Shown: positions 35,030 to 43,401 of the stretch, one piece after another
Layout of the letters: the number at the start of each line of letters is the position of its first letter
Numbering within the stretch: position 1 is the stretch's first letter
Origin: Desulfarculus sp.
Lineage (GTDB): Bacteria > Desulfobacterota > Desulfarculia > Desulfarculales > Desulfarculaceae
NCBI GenBank assembly: GCA_016218705.1
Contig: JACRDC010000017.1
Location: forward strand, 22,292 to 86,291
Length of the DNA stretch: 64,000 nucleotides
Reading direction: 5' to 3'
Made by a program: the position numbers and the translations under genes
Notes under the pieces: model-generated
What the model saw: the letters and a program-made list of their open reading frames with translations, nothing else
Databases searched by the model: none
Told to the model about the DNA's origin: nothing

Positions 35030-35569
35030 ATGAGCGACTGGAACGTGGTGGTGACCATAGCCGAAGGGCGCTACCGGCAGGCCCTGGACCTGCTGGCCCG
35101 CCACGGCCAAGTGTGGCGCAGCGACTTCTACAACGTACTCACCCTCAAGACCGATGACGTGACCGGCTTCCTGGAGGGCCTGCGCCAGGCCTGGCAGGAC
35201 GACCCCCACCTGGCCGGCCTGATCGGCAAGGCCATCCCCGCCAGCCAGGCCTTCACCTTCCAGAGCCCCGAGGAATTCCAAACCAAGGCCCGGGAAATCA
35301 TGGCCGGCCTGGCCCCCCAGGTGGCTGGGCGGGGCTTCCACGTGCGCATGCACCGCCGGGGCTTCAAGGGCCGGCTCTCCACCATGGAGGTGGAGCAGCT
35401 CTTGGACGGCCTGCTGATGGAGCTTACCGAACAGATGGGCCGGCCGGCGCGGGTGACCTTCAGCGACCCCCAGGTGGTGGTGGCCGTGGAGACCGTGGGT
35501 ACCCGGGCGGGAGTGTCGGCGTGGGAAAAGGAAGAGCGGCGGAAATATCCCTTTTTGCGCCTGGACTGA
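35030..35569 (+). CDS. THUMP-domain protein
   Basis: 179 aa from the ATG at 35030 (GGAAG upstream). WNVVVTIAEGRYRQALDLLA, GQVWRSDFYNVLTLK and FHVRMHRRGFKGRLSTMEVE show the THUMP RNA-binding fold, ending with ARVTFSDPQVVVAVETVG. There is no attached methyltransferase, thiouridine synthase or pseudouridine synthase domain. Stand-alone THUMP proteins of this type (Tan1-like) can act as adaptors for tRNA-modifying enzymes; which enzyme it serves here is unknown. Hpf follows 64 nt later. Confidence 0.75.
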   Translation: MSDWNVVVTIAEGRYRQALDLLARHGQVWRSDFYNVLTLKTDDVTGFLEGLRQAWQDDPHLAGLIGKAIPASQAFTFQSPEEFQTKAREIMAGLAPQVAGRGFHVRMHRRGFKGRLSTMEVEQLLDGLLMELTEQMGRPARVTFSDPQVVVAVETVGTRAGVSAWEKEERRKYPFLRLD

Positions 35570-35633
35570 GTCCAGGACTGGTCCCATATCCGGTGATGAG
35601 CAATCACCTTTGCCTTGTCAGGGAGGTTTGCCT

Positions 35634-35981
35634 ATGCAGTCACCATTGCAACTCAGCGTGCGCAACTGTAGCCTGACCAACCGCCTGGAGGAGGCCGTGC
35701 GCGAACGCGCCCACAAGCTGGACCGCTACTGCGACAAGATCATCTCCTGCCGGGTGATGATCGAGTGCCCCCACCGCAGCCAGCAGAAGGGGTCGTCATA
35801 CAACGTCAAGATCAACCTGAGCGTGCCGGGCGAGGACCTGGTGGTGGGACGTGAGCCCCACGAGGACATGGAGGTGGCGGTGCGCGAGGCCTTTGACGCC
35901 GCCCGCCGTCAGTTGCAGGATTATGCCCGCCGCCAGCGCGGCGAGGTTAAGTTCCGCGAGGCCGCGCCGCCGGCCGAATAG
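35634..35981 (+). CDS. hpf: Ribosome hibernation promoting factor (short HPF/RaiA)
   Basis: 115 aa. GGGAGG lies 7 nt before the ATG at 35634. The fold begins LQLSVRNCSLTNRLEEAVRE with basic helix RAHKLDRYCDKIISCRVMIE and continues YNVKINLSVPGEDLVVGREP; DMEVAVREAFDAARRQLQDY is the second helix. It lacks the C-terminal dimerisation domain of long HPF. It binds the 30S decoding region in stationary phase. It is not next to rpoN here, which is a common location elsewhere. Confidence 0.85.
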   Translation: MQSPLQLSVRNCSLTNRLEEAVRERAHKLDRYCDKIISCRVMIECPHRSQQKGSSYNVKINLSVPGEDLVVGREPHEDMEVAVREAFDAARRQLQDYARRQRGEVKFREAAPPAE

Positions 35982-36002
35982 GCCCTGGTTTCAACCGAAG
36001 CC

Positions 36003-36046
36003 GCCGGAGGCGGCCGGGTCCGGCAAGGGCCTTGGCCGCCTCCGGC
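36003..36046. terminator. 13-bp GC-rich hairpin after hpf
   Basis: GCCGGAGGCGGCC, 18-base loop, GGCCGCCTCCGGC, between convergent hpf and the HD-GYP gene. There is no clear T-run, so it may be a weak or Rho-assisted terminator. Confidence 0.5.
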
Positions 36047-36149
36047 CGTTAGCGGGATACCGGGAAACAACCCGCTGGCGGACCATGGGTTTACCCCAAC
36101 CAACGAGTCGGCTGGGTAACCCGAGGGGGGCTTTGATTGCCACCACCCA

Positions 36150-37508
36150 TTAGGCGCGGGTAACGGGCTTGACGCGGTCTTCCACGTAGTAGGTGATGCG
36201 GGTGCGGGGGCTTAAGTAATCGAAGACCTCGCCGGGCAGTTGGCAGGGATGGATGCTGCCGGTGATGGCCAGGTCGGGGTCGTCCTCCATGTCCAGGATC
36301 AGGGCCTCCTGCTTGGGGATGTCGGGGTCGTAGATCATGAGCGAGGGCTTCAACGGGTTGCTGGAGTTGACTGAGATCACCAGGCCCAGGGCCTGGTTGT
36401 TGAGCTGCACAATGGTGCCCGGCGGATAGACGCCCAGGCAGCGGATGAAGGCCACTAGGAGGTTATGGTCCAGTTGGTTCTTGCGTTCCTTGTACATGTA
36501 GGCCAAGGCCTGGTAGGGCGTCAGCGACTTCTGCAGCACCGGCTGGTTGCACAGCTTGTCGTAGCGGTCAACGATGGCGGTGATCCTGGCCAAATGGCTG
36601 ATTTCGTCGCCCTTGAGGCCGTCGGGATAACCCTGGCCGTCCAGGGCCTCGTGGTGCTGCTGGATGACCTGCGCGGCGTCGGGCGGGAAGTTGCCGCAGC
36701 GCGAGACGATATCCACGCCGTACTTGGGGTGTAGGCGCAAGAGGGCCTGCTCGGGCTTGGTCAGGGGCGTCTCTTTCTTCAGCACCTTCTTGGGGATGTT
36801 GTTCTTGCCCACGTCGTGGAACAGGGCGCCCATGCCTAGGGAGCGCATCTTGAGCTGCCCCAGGCCGGCTTGGCTGCCCAGGACCAGGGCCAGCACCGCC
36901 ACGTTGAGCGAGTGGTAGAAGATATTCTCTTCCTTGCCGCGGATATTCACCAGGTGCACCACGGCGTCGGAGTCCTCCAGGAGGCTGTCCACCATCTGGC
37001 CCACCAGCACCCCGGCCTGCTCCACGCTCTCCTCGCTGCCGGTCATGAGGTTCTGCATCAGGGTGGGTAGCTTGTGCACGCTCTGGTTGTAGCACTCCTC
37101 GGTGCGCTCTATCACCTCGCGCCGCTCCTTGAGCCGCTCGATGCGCTCGTTCTTCTGGCGCCAAAGCTCTTGCAGGTAGGGGTCGGCCTGGGCCGCGGCC
37201 CCCTGGCAGGTGGCCGGGGCGGCGGCCTGACCCGCCGGGACGGCCGGGGCGCACCCCTGAGCCTGGGCCTGCAGCTTGGCCTTGGCCCGGCGGCCCAGCG
37301 GCAGGCGGTCGCTCTTTTCGGGTACGCAAATGACCTCGGTGATGCCCAGGGACTTCAGGGTGTCAATCTGCTTCTGGTTCTTGATCTTGAACTTGCTGAA
37401 CAAAAAGGGATGATTGAACCATTGGCCCTCCAGACGGACGAAAACCCCTGGCTGTAGCAGGTCCACCGACACGCGGTATTCGGGCGAGAAATACATGGCT
37501 GCGCACAT
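36150..37508 (-). CDS. HD-GYP cyclic-di-GMP phosphodiesterase with DUF3391-like N-terminus
   Basis: 452 aa. GGAGG lies 7-8 nt before the ATG. The N-terminal part (YRVSVDLLQPGVFVRLEG, LKSLGITEVICVPEKSD) is the DUF3391-type region. The metal site is complete: YHSLNVAVLAL, GALFHDVGKNNIPKKVL (HD), LHPKYGVDIV, QQHHEALDGQGYPDGLKG (HHExxDGxGYP) and ITAIVDRYDKL. These should hydrolyse c-di-GMP to pGpG/GMP. The C-terminus (PPGTIVQLNNQALGLVISVN) is typical for the class. It is divergent from the small protein at 37934, with a -10 at 37536-37541. Confidence 0.9.
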   Translation of the reverse strand: MCAAMYFSPEYRVSVDLLQPGVFVRLEGQWFNHPFLFSKFKIKNQKQIDTLKSLGITEVICVPEKSDRLPLGRRAKAKLQAQAQGCAPAVPAGQAAAPATCQGAAAQADPYLQELWRQKNERIERLKERREVIERTEECYNQSVHKLPTLMQNLMTGSEESVEQAGVLVGQMVDSLLEDSDAVVHLVNIRGKEENIFYHSLNVAVLALVLGSQAGLGQLKMRSLGMGALFHDVGKNNIPKKVLKKETPLTKPEQALLRLHPKYGVDIVSRCGNFPPDAAQVIQQHHEALDGQGYPDGLKGDEISHLARITAIVDRYDKLCNQPVLQKSLTPYQALAYMYKERKNQLDHNLLVAFIRCLGVYPPGTIVQLNNQALGLVISVNSSNPLKPSLMIYDPDIPKQEALILDMEDDPDLAITGSIHPCQLPGEVFDYLSPRTRITYYVEDRVKPVTRA

Positions 37509-37933
37509 GGGTTTTCCTCCGCTGTCTTAGCCCCAATTATAATCGTAATGCACGCTTGCGGGCGCCAATCTTTGGGTCCTAGGGGGGGCGGCCCCGCAAG
37601 CGGCAGTCCTTTACCACCGGCCCTGGTCCTGGCCATGAAATACCTAAAGCCAGACGGCCAAAGGGCCGATAAGTTGAATAGGGGTTTGGCCAATAGGCCC
37701 GTAAAAGCCTGGTCACAAATGGTGTGGATTATGGTATGGTTATTTGGGCTAGGTATCCGTGGCCCCAAGCGGCCGGACCTGGATGGACCGATAAATGCAC
37801 GGTTGGCCCAGGTGGTTGGCGAAGGCTGGCCGTCATCCAGCACCGCCAACCTGGCCAGGGCCTAGGGGGACGAATAGAAGACCAGGCCGGGGGGATTGGC
37901 CGGACCGCCGGCAGCCAAGGAAGAGGTGATTAA
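37509..37933. other. Divergent regulatory region between the HD-GYP and small-protein genes
   Basis: 425 bases with no convincing gene (a frame at 37548-37865 has no usable start signal or recognisable product). It contains the HD-GYP -10 and an AT-richer stretch near 37700-37760, but no clear promoter for the plus-strand gene. Confidence 0.55.
37536..37541 (-). promoter_or_regulatory. -10 hexamer for the HD-GYP gene
   Basis: TATAAT on the minus strand 28 bases upstream of the ATG at 37508. A TTGGCG lies too far upstream (21 bp) to be a good -35. Confidence 0.45.
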
Positions 37934-38248
37934 GTGGGTCTGTTAAGCGATATCTTCGGGGGCAAGAAAAAGACCGCCGTGCCCCAGCCCAGGCGCAGGC
38001 GCGATGATAAGGTGGGCCTGGCCAAGGTCATTACCTTGGAGGAAATGACCAAGAAGCGCGTCTGCGAAATCCTGGGCATCGAGGATCTGCGCGGCCCCAT
38101 GGTTTCGGTGGTCAAGGCGCGCAAGCTCATGTGCGACTGGACCTCGCGGGTGGGCGAAAAGGGCGCCTATGAGAAGCGCCAATTCCTCATGAAGCAGATG
38201 AAGCAGATGGAGGGCATCATCATCGTCGAGGAGGAAGAACAGAAATAG
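37934..38248 (+). CDS. Small protein with the domain also fused to PilZ
   Basis: 104 aa, GTG start with AGAGGTGAT upstream. The N-terminus (MGLLSDIFGGKKK) is an amphipathic or membrane-proximal helix with a basic tail, followed by RRRRDDK. Residues 33-98 align gap-free with residues 299-364 of the PilZ protein at 24710 (TLEEM/TLEDM, EILGIEDL/AILGVRGL, VVKARKL/MVKAREL, then W, GE and a terminal G). The C-terminus is acidic (EEEEQK). It is divergent from an HD-GYP gene. I do not recognise a family; a c-di-GMP-linked role is inferred from these two contexts. Confidence 0.8.
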   Translation: MGLLSDIFGGKKKTAVPQPRRRRDDKVGLAKVITLEEMTKKRVCEILGIEDLRGPMVSVVKARKLMCDWTSRVGEKGAYEKRQFLMKQMKQMEGIIIVEEEEQK

Positions 38249-38466
38249 CCTCCGCCTCCCTCCTTACCTTCCGCCAGCCTTCACTCCCCCGACCAAGCCA
38301 CGGCCACGCCACCGCCCCCCGGGAGGCCTCGTGCCTTGCCGGCATTTTTCGCTTTTCTTGGCCGCGAGGTGACTGCTAGTTTGATTGACGGCGGCCACGC
38401 GGCGGCGGCATCGGTCAGCCGCGCGGCGAGGCCATGTTCCCTCCCGGTCTGCCCATGGGGATGCCC

Positions 38467-39450
38467 ATGACCAACAAGCTCATCACCCTGGCCCAGGCGG
38501 TGGCCCGCTACACCTGGGACGGCATGACCTACGCCCATGGTGCGGCCTTCCCCGTGGGGGCCGACTCGGTGGTCTTCGGCCGCGAGATGGCCCGCCAGGG
38601 CCGCCGCGGCCTGAACCTGATCTCCCACTGCGGCTCCCAGCAGCTCAACCTGCTGGCCGCCCTGGGCGCCGTGCGCCGGGTGGAGGTGGGCTTCTCGGGT
38701 CTGGAGGTCTACGGCTTCGCCAAGGGGCTCAACCGGGCCGTGGTCAGCGGCCAGACCATCATCGAGGACTACTCCAACGGGGCCATGGCCCTGCGCTTTT
38801 TGGGCGGGGCCTTGAACTGGCCCTTCGTGCCGGCCACGGTCTGCCTCAACAACGACCAGCAGTGGTGCAGCGGCGACCACCCCGACGAGTACCCCTGCGC
38901 CCGCAAGATTCCCGAGATAACCGACCCCTTCAGCGGCAAGAAGCTGGGCGCCTTCAGCGTGCTCAGGCCCCAGGTGGCGGCCATCCACGTCACCATGGCC
39001 GACATGGAGGGCAACGCCATCATGCTGGGCTCGGAGTGGAGCCGCTTCGAGATGGCCCGCGCCGCCGGCCAGGTGGTGCTGGTGGCCGAGCGCATCGTGG
39101 ACCAGGGCTGCATGCGCCAGTACCCCAACCTGGTGCGCATCATCTCCGAGGTGGTGGAGGCTATTGTCTACTGGCCCTGGGCGGCCTGGCCCCAGTCGGT
39201 GGTGGGGCTCTACGACAGTGACGAGGAGCACATGCTCCTGATGAACGACATGCTGGCCACGGCGGAGGGCACCGCCCAGTACCTGGAGCGCTACGTGCGC
39301 GCCTTTCAGACCCGCGCCGAGTTTCAGGCCCTCATCGGCCCGGAGAAGATGGACCGCCTGGCGGCCACGGCCACGGCCTTTCTCATGGACCCCTACCGCC
39401 GCTGGATACTGCCCGACGACCAGATCGCCGCCCTGGAGCAGGAGGGCTAG
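38467..39450 (+). CDS. CoA-transferase family, subunit A (GctA/IpdA-like)
   Basis: 327 aa from the ATG at 38467 (GGGG six bases before); ATGs at 38434, 38458 and 38461 are alternatives. The fold starts TLAQAVARYTWDGMTYAHGA and includes LLAALGAVRRVEVGFSGLEV and the FGxA-like segment AGQVVLVAERIVDQGCMRQY. The order subunit A, subunit B, enoyl-CoA hydratase resembles both glutaconate CoA-transferase clusters and the IpdA-IpdB-EchA20 ring-cleaving set of steroid degradation. Subunit B keeps a Glu at the transferase position. Substrate is unknown. The next start follows 2 nt after its stop. Confidence 0.8.
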   Translation: MTNKLITLAQAVARYTWDGMTYAHGAAFPVGADSVVFGREMARQGRRGLNLISHCGSQQLNLLAALGAVRRVEVGFSGLEVYGFAKGLNRAVVSGQTIIEDYSNGAMALRFLGGALNWPFVPATVCLNNDQQWCSGDHPDEYPCARKIPEITDPFSGKKLGAFSVLRPQVAAIHVTMADMEGNAIMLGSEWSRFEMARAAGQVVLVAERIVDQGCMRQYPNLVRIISEVVEAIVYWPWAAWPQSVVGLYDSDEEHMLLMNDMLATAEGTAQYLERYVRAFQTRAEFQALIGPEKMDRLAATATAFLMDPYRRWILPDDQIAALEQEG

Positions 39451-39452
39451 CC

Positions 39453-40241
39453 ATGGACTGCACCCGCCAGGAGTTCATGGCCATCGCCACCGGCCGCGAG
39501 CTCAAGGACGGCGAGCTGGCCATCTTCGGCGTGGGGCTTAGCATGCTGGCCGGCTACTTCGCCAAGAAGAACCACGCCCCCAACCTGAGGGCCTTCACCG
39601 AGGGCGGGGTCTTCGGCTCCACCCCCGTGGGCGGCCTGCCCTGGGGCATCGAGTGCACGCGGCTCTCCGCCAACGCCACCAGCTTCACGGGAGCCCTGGA
39701 CGCCCTGGGCTTTCTGGTGGCCAGCGGCCGCTGCGACGTGGCCATCATCGGCGCCGCCCAGATAGACAAGTACGGCAACGTCAACACCACCGGCATCTGG
39801 CGGGAGCCGCCCTGGAAGGCCGGCCGCTACGCCCCGCCCCGGGTGCGCCTCAACGGCAGCGGCGGGGCCAACGACATCGCCGTGGGGGCCAAGCGCTTCA
39901 TCATCATGGCCGCCCACGACAAGAAGCGCTTCGCCGAGCGCGTGGACTACATCTCCTCGCCGGGCTATCTAAGCGGTGGCGACGCGCGCGAGCGCGCCGG
40001 CTTCATCGGCGGCGGCCCCAGCGCCATCATCACCACGCTGGGCATCCTGCGCCCCCACCCGGTGAGCAAGGAGTTCTATCTTGACGCCTATTTCCCCTTC
40101 TCCTCGGTGGAGGAGATAAGGGAACACACCGGCTGGGACCTGAAGGTTTCAGCAAACGTGCGCGTGGTGCCCGAGCCCACGGAGCAAGAACTGGCCAACC
40201 TGCGGGCCGTGGACAGCACCGGCTCGCTGCGCAAGAAATAA
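39453..40241 (+). CDS. CoA-transferase family, subunit B (GctB/IpdB-like)
   Basis: 262 aa, GGAGGG just upstream of the ATG. GELAIFGVGLSMLAGYFAKK is the family start; E50 in LRAFTEGGVFG sits where the catalytic Glu of class I CoA-transferases is found. AAQIDKYGNVNTT and RFAERVDYISSPGYLSGGDA are conserved segments shared by GctB and IpdB. The retained Glu favours CoA transfer over the IpdAB-type hydrolysis. It forms a heteromer with the product of the preceding gene. Confidence 0.82.
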   Translation: MDCTRQEFMAIATGRELKDGELAIFGVGLSMLAGYFAKKNHAPNLRAFTEGGVFGSTPVGGLPWGIECTRLSANATSFTGALDALGFLVASGRCDVAIIGAAQIDKYGNVNTTGIWREPPWKAGRYAPPRVRLNGSGGANDIAVGAKRFIIMAAHDKKRFAERVDYISSPGYLSGGDARERAGFIGGGPSAIITTLGILRPHPVSKEFYLDAYFPFSSVEEIREHTGWDLKVSANVRVVPEPTEQELANLRAVDSTGSLRKK

Positions 40242-40266
40242 GCAGGCCCAAACAAAAGGGAGCGTC

Positions 40267-41052
40267 ATGGCCTATCAGCACATCCTGTACGAGGAAAAAG
40301 ACGAGATCGGGCTCTTGACCCTCAACCGCCCGGCCAAGCGCAACGCCCTGTCGCGGGCCTGCGAGGAGGAGATCATCGCCTGCCTGGAGGAGGCCGCCGC
40401 CCGCCACGCGGCCAAGGTCATCATCCTGAGGGGCGCCGGCGATCTCTTCTGCGCCGGCCACGACCGCAGCGAAATCCTCAATCAGCCCGCCGGCGAGATC
40501 CGCCGCCTGTTCCACACCTCGGTCACGATGATGACCGCCATCCGCTCGGCCCCGCAATGCGTCATCGCCCAGGTGCACGGCATCGCCATGGCCGCCGGCT
40601 GCCATCTGGCCGCCGGCTGCGACCTCATCACCGCCGGGGCCGAGCACGCCCGCTTCGGCATGACCGGGCTCATCTACTCCTACAACTGCTCCACCCCCAC
40701 GGTGGCCGTGAGCCGGGCCGTGCCCCAGAAGAAATGCCTGGAGATGCTCATGACCGCCAAGCTATACACGGCCGATGAAGCCGAGCGCTTCGGCCTGGTC
40801 AACAAGATATTCCCCGACGCCAGCCTGGCCGAGGACACTTTTGCCTGGGCTCGTGAGATCGCCCAGTCCAGCAAGTACGCCATCGCCATGTCCAAGCAGG
40901 TCTTCTACGCCCAGTCGGAGATGACCGAGTGGCAGGCCTACCAGTACGCCAAGGAGATGATGGCCCTGGCCGGGGTCAGCCCCAACGCCACCGAGGGCTT
41001 CGACGCCTTCCTGAACAAGCGCCAGCCCACCTGGAACGACGACAGCTTTTAA
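40267..41052 (+). CDS. Enoyl-CoA hydratase/isomerase family protein
   Basis: 261 aa; AAGGGAG before the ATG at 40267. The crotonase signature is present: IGLLTLNRPAKRNALSRACE, VIILRGAGDLFCAGHDRSEI (first oxyanion loop), CVIAQVHGIAMAAGCHLAAG (second) and ARFGMTGLIYS. The downstream helix is AVPQKKCLEMLMTAKLYTAD. The usual hydratase Glu of the second motif is replaced here by C/H-L-A-A-type residues, so isomerase or C-C lyase chemistry is possible. It is 25 nt after subunit B and likely co-transcribed. Confidence 0.8.
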   Translation: MAYQHILYEEKDEIGLLTLNRPAKRNALSRACEEEIIACLEEAAARHAAKVIILRGAGDLFCAGHDRSEILNQPAGEIRRLFHTSVTMMTAIRSAPQCVIAQVHGIAMAAGCHLAAGCDLITAGAEHARFGMTGLIYSYNCSTPTVAVSRAVPQKKCLEMLMTAKLYTADEAERFGLVNKIFPDASLAEDTFAWAREIAQSSKYAIAMSKQVFYAQSEMTEWQAYQYAKEMMALAGVSPNATEGFDAFLNKRQPTWNDDSF

Positions 41053-41098
41053 GTGCCCTGTTCAAGCGCGGTAGTTGATTGGCGGGATTGGGGGCGGC

Positions 41099-43393
41099 AT
41101 GGATATTTTGGCGCCAATGGGCAAGGCAGCCCTGGCATGGGTCAAGAAAGAGATCAAGGCGTGGCAGTTGGACCAGGACATAGAGGCCGTTTTTCATCAG
41201 GCCTTTAGTGATGCCTCCGACGCCGTGGGGGTGCTCTGCGAAAAGAGCCCCCCGTTTATCAGCCAGATCATGGCCCTGGCCCAGGGCAAGACCCCGGACC
41301 TGGACCTCATGCTTGAGGCCGCCGCCGCCTGCCATTCCCAGTACAAATATGACGAGTTCACCCAACCCCAGGTAGTGCGCGACCTGAAGGTCTTCAGCCG
41401 GAACCTCAATAACCAATGGAGGGACAAGGCCGGCCCCAAGCTCGGGGACCTGCCGCTGGGGTATTCTTTTTTCTACCTTGATCTCTCCTACCGCCAGGAC
41501 GGCCACCCCGCCGCCACCAGTGAAGCCCCGCCCCGCCCGGCTGGCCTGCCCTTCTACCTGCCCCGGCGCTACAACGGCCTGCTGCGCCACTTTCAGCACT
41601 GGCAGGATGAAATCCAGCGGCACCTGGCGGCAGGCGGCCAGGCCGCCCTGGAGCAAAGCACCGCGGGCCGCGACCTGGCCCTGGGCGGCCAGGGGGGCAT
41701 AGGCAAGACAGCCATGGCCGTGCAATACGCCTACGCCCACGCCGCCGGCTACCCCGGCGGGGTCTACTGGCTACAGGCCGACCTGGGCCTGGCCCAGGCC
41801 CTGGCCCAGGTGGCCCTGGGTCTGGGCTGGCCCCTGCCCGAGCGGGCCAATGACCAGATCATCACTGGCCTGGTGTTGAAACACATCCAGGAGACGCCGG
41901 GGCGCAAGCTGCTGATCCTGGACAACCTGGAGGACCCCTCCCAGATAAACGCCCTGGCCTGCCTGCCCCAGGCCTGCCTGCTGGCCACCACCCGGAAAAG
42001 CGACGTCAACCTGCCGCCCATACCCATGGACCTGCCCCCCGAGGAGGAGGCCCTGGGCATCTTCCTGGCCTATGCCGGCAAGGAAGGCCAGGACTTGGAC
42101 GAGGGCCAGAAGAAGGCGGCCTATGACATCTGCCGGCGGGTGGGTTTTCTGCCCCTGGCCCTGGAGATCATGGGCAAGCTGGCCCGCAACCAAGCCCTGC
42201 CTGACCTGGCCAATGGCCTGGAGAAGGCGGTTGAGAAGCAAGGCCTGACCCACACCAAGGACCTGACCTCGGTGGCCGCCGCCCTGGGGCTGGCCGATCA
42301 GCGCTACAGCCACCCGCGCGCCCGCGAGGCCCTGGTGTACCTGGGGTATCTGCACCCGGAAAACCTGGACGCCGAGTTGCTGGGCCTGGTCATGCTGGCC
42401 GAGTTTGGCAAGGATAATGATCCAGGAAGGATAATTGACGAGGCCAGGGAGATGCTGGCCTCCCTGGCCGACTGCTCGGTGCTGCGGCCCAGGGACGAAG
42501 GCGGCTACACCGTGCACCGCCTGGTGCAGGAGGCTGCCCGGCTCACGGACCCCCAGCGGGAAAAGGGGGCCAGGGTGGTTGCGGTGCTGGACGCCGTCAT
42601 CGGGGCAATCTCAAAACAAGGCGCATACCGGCAGGCTTATCACCTTATCCCCCACCTGACCCATATCGCCGGCCTGGACGGGGACACAGTGGACGAGTCG
42701 GCCTTTCCCAGTGCCTACATCCTGTCGTGGTGGGGCGACTATTTAAGACATAGCGCTCTTTACGCTTCTTCTGAGACCGTTACACGCGCCGTGCTGGCCC
42801 GGGTAGAGCGGGCCAAGGGTTGGGAAAACCCCGACTACGCCATCAACCTCAACAACCTGGCAACTGTTCTATGGGCGCAAGGCAAGTTGGTGGAGGCCGA
42901 AGAACTCTATCACCAAGTCCTGCACATTGACGAAAATACCATTGGCAAGGAACACCCCAACTACGCCAATCACCTACACAACTTGTCCTCAGTGCTGGCG
43001 GATCAGGGCAAGCTGAGTGAGGCAGAAAAGTGCTGCCGCCAGGCATTGGACATTGACGAAAATACCATTGGCAAGGAACACCCCAACTACGCCAATCACC
43101 TACACAACTTGTCCTCAGTGCTGGCGGATCAGGGCAAGCTGGAAGAGGCGGAAATACTCTATCGCCAGGCCTTGGCCATTGACGAAAAGGCCATCGGTCA
43201 TGAACACCTCTACTACGGCTACCACCTCGCCAACCTGGCCCAAGTGCTGCATAAGCGGGGCAAACTCGCGGAGGCGGAAAAACTATACCGCCAGGCCGTG
43301 GCCATCAGTCTCAAGGCCCTGGGACCGGAGCACCCCCAGACCAAGGGCTGCCAGCGCAACCTGGCCATCCTGCTGGCGGATATGCGGGAGTAA
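41099..43393 (+). CDS. STAND (NB-ARC-like) NTPase with C-terminal TPR repeats
   Basis: 764 aa from the ATG at 41099 (G-rich Shine-Dalgarno); a TTG at 41075 is an alternative. Residues 1 to about 165 are an N-terminal domain I do not recognise (LAWVKKEIKAWQLDQDIEAV). The NTPase has Walker A GGQGGIGKTA (about 196-205), Walker B LLILDNLED (about 271-279), sensor-1-like CLLATTRKSD and GFLPLALEIMG (the GLPLAL-type motif), then a winged-helix-like part (YTVHRLVQEAARL). The C-terminus is a series of 42-residue TPRs (INLNNLATVLWAQGKLVEAE), two of which share 92 identical bases. It resembles NLR-like sensors of phage-defence and regulatory type. It is 46 nt after the hydratase and is followed by REP copies. 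Confidence 0.85.
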   Translation: MDILAPMGKAALAWVKKEIKAWQLDQDIEAVFHQAFSDASDAVGVLCEKSPPFISQIMALAQGKTPDLDLMLEAAAACHSQYKYDEFTQPQVVRDLKVFSRNLNNQWRDKAGPKLGDLPLGYSFFYLDLSYRQDGHPAATSEAPPRPAGLPFYLPRRYNGLLRHFQHWQDEIQRHLAAGGQAALEQSTAGRDLALGGQGGIGKTAMAVQYAYAHAAGYPGGVYWLQADLGLAQALAQVALGLGWPLPERANDQIITGLVLKHIQETPGRKLLILDNLEDPSQINALACLPQACLLATTRKSDVNLPPIPMDLPPEEEALGIFLAYAGKEGQDLDEGQKKAAYDICRRVGFLPLALEIMGKLARNQALPDLANGLEKAVEKQGLTHTKDLTSVAAALGLADQRYSHPRAREALVYLGYLHPENLDAELLGLVMLAEFGKDNDPGRIIDEAREMLASLADCSVLRPRDEGGYTVHRLVQEAARLTDPQREKGARVVAVLDAVIGAISKQGAYRQAYHLIPHLTHIAGLDGDTVDESAFPSAYILSWWGDYLRHSALYASSETVTRAVLARVERAKGWENPDYAINLNNLATVLWAQGKLVEAEELYHQVLHIDENTIGKEHPNYANHLHNLSSVLADQGKLSEAEKCCRQALDIDENTIGKEHPNYANHLHNLSSVLADQGKLEEAEILYRQALAIDEKAIGHEHLYYGYHLANLAQVLHKRGKLAEAEKLYRQAVAISLKALGPEHPQTKGCQRNLAILLADMRE
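42924..43141 (+). repeat. Tandem TPR-unit duplication inside the STAND gene
   Basis: Positions 42924-43015 and 43050-43141 are identical over 92 bases, with an offset of 126 bases (exactly 42 codons, one TPR unit). The reading frame is kept. The third unit (from about 43176) is diverged. Confidence 0.92.
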
Positions 43394-43401
43394 AAACAAG
43401 A

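Noticed and set aside
37548..37865. 105-aa plus-strand frame
   Set aside because: It overlaps the HD-GYP leader, lacks a ribosome site and looks like translated intergenic DNA.
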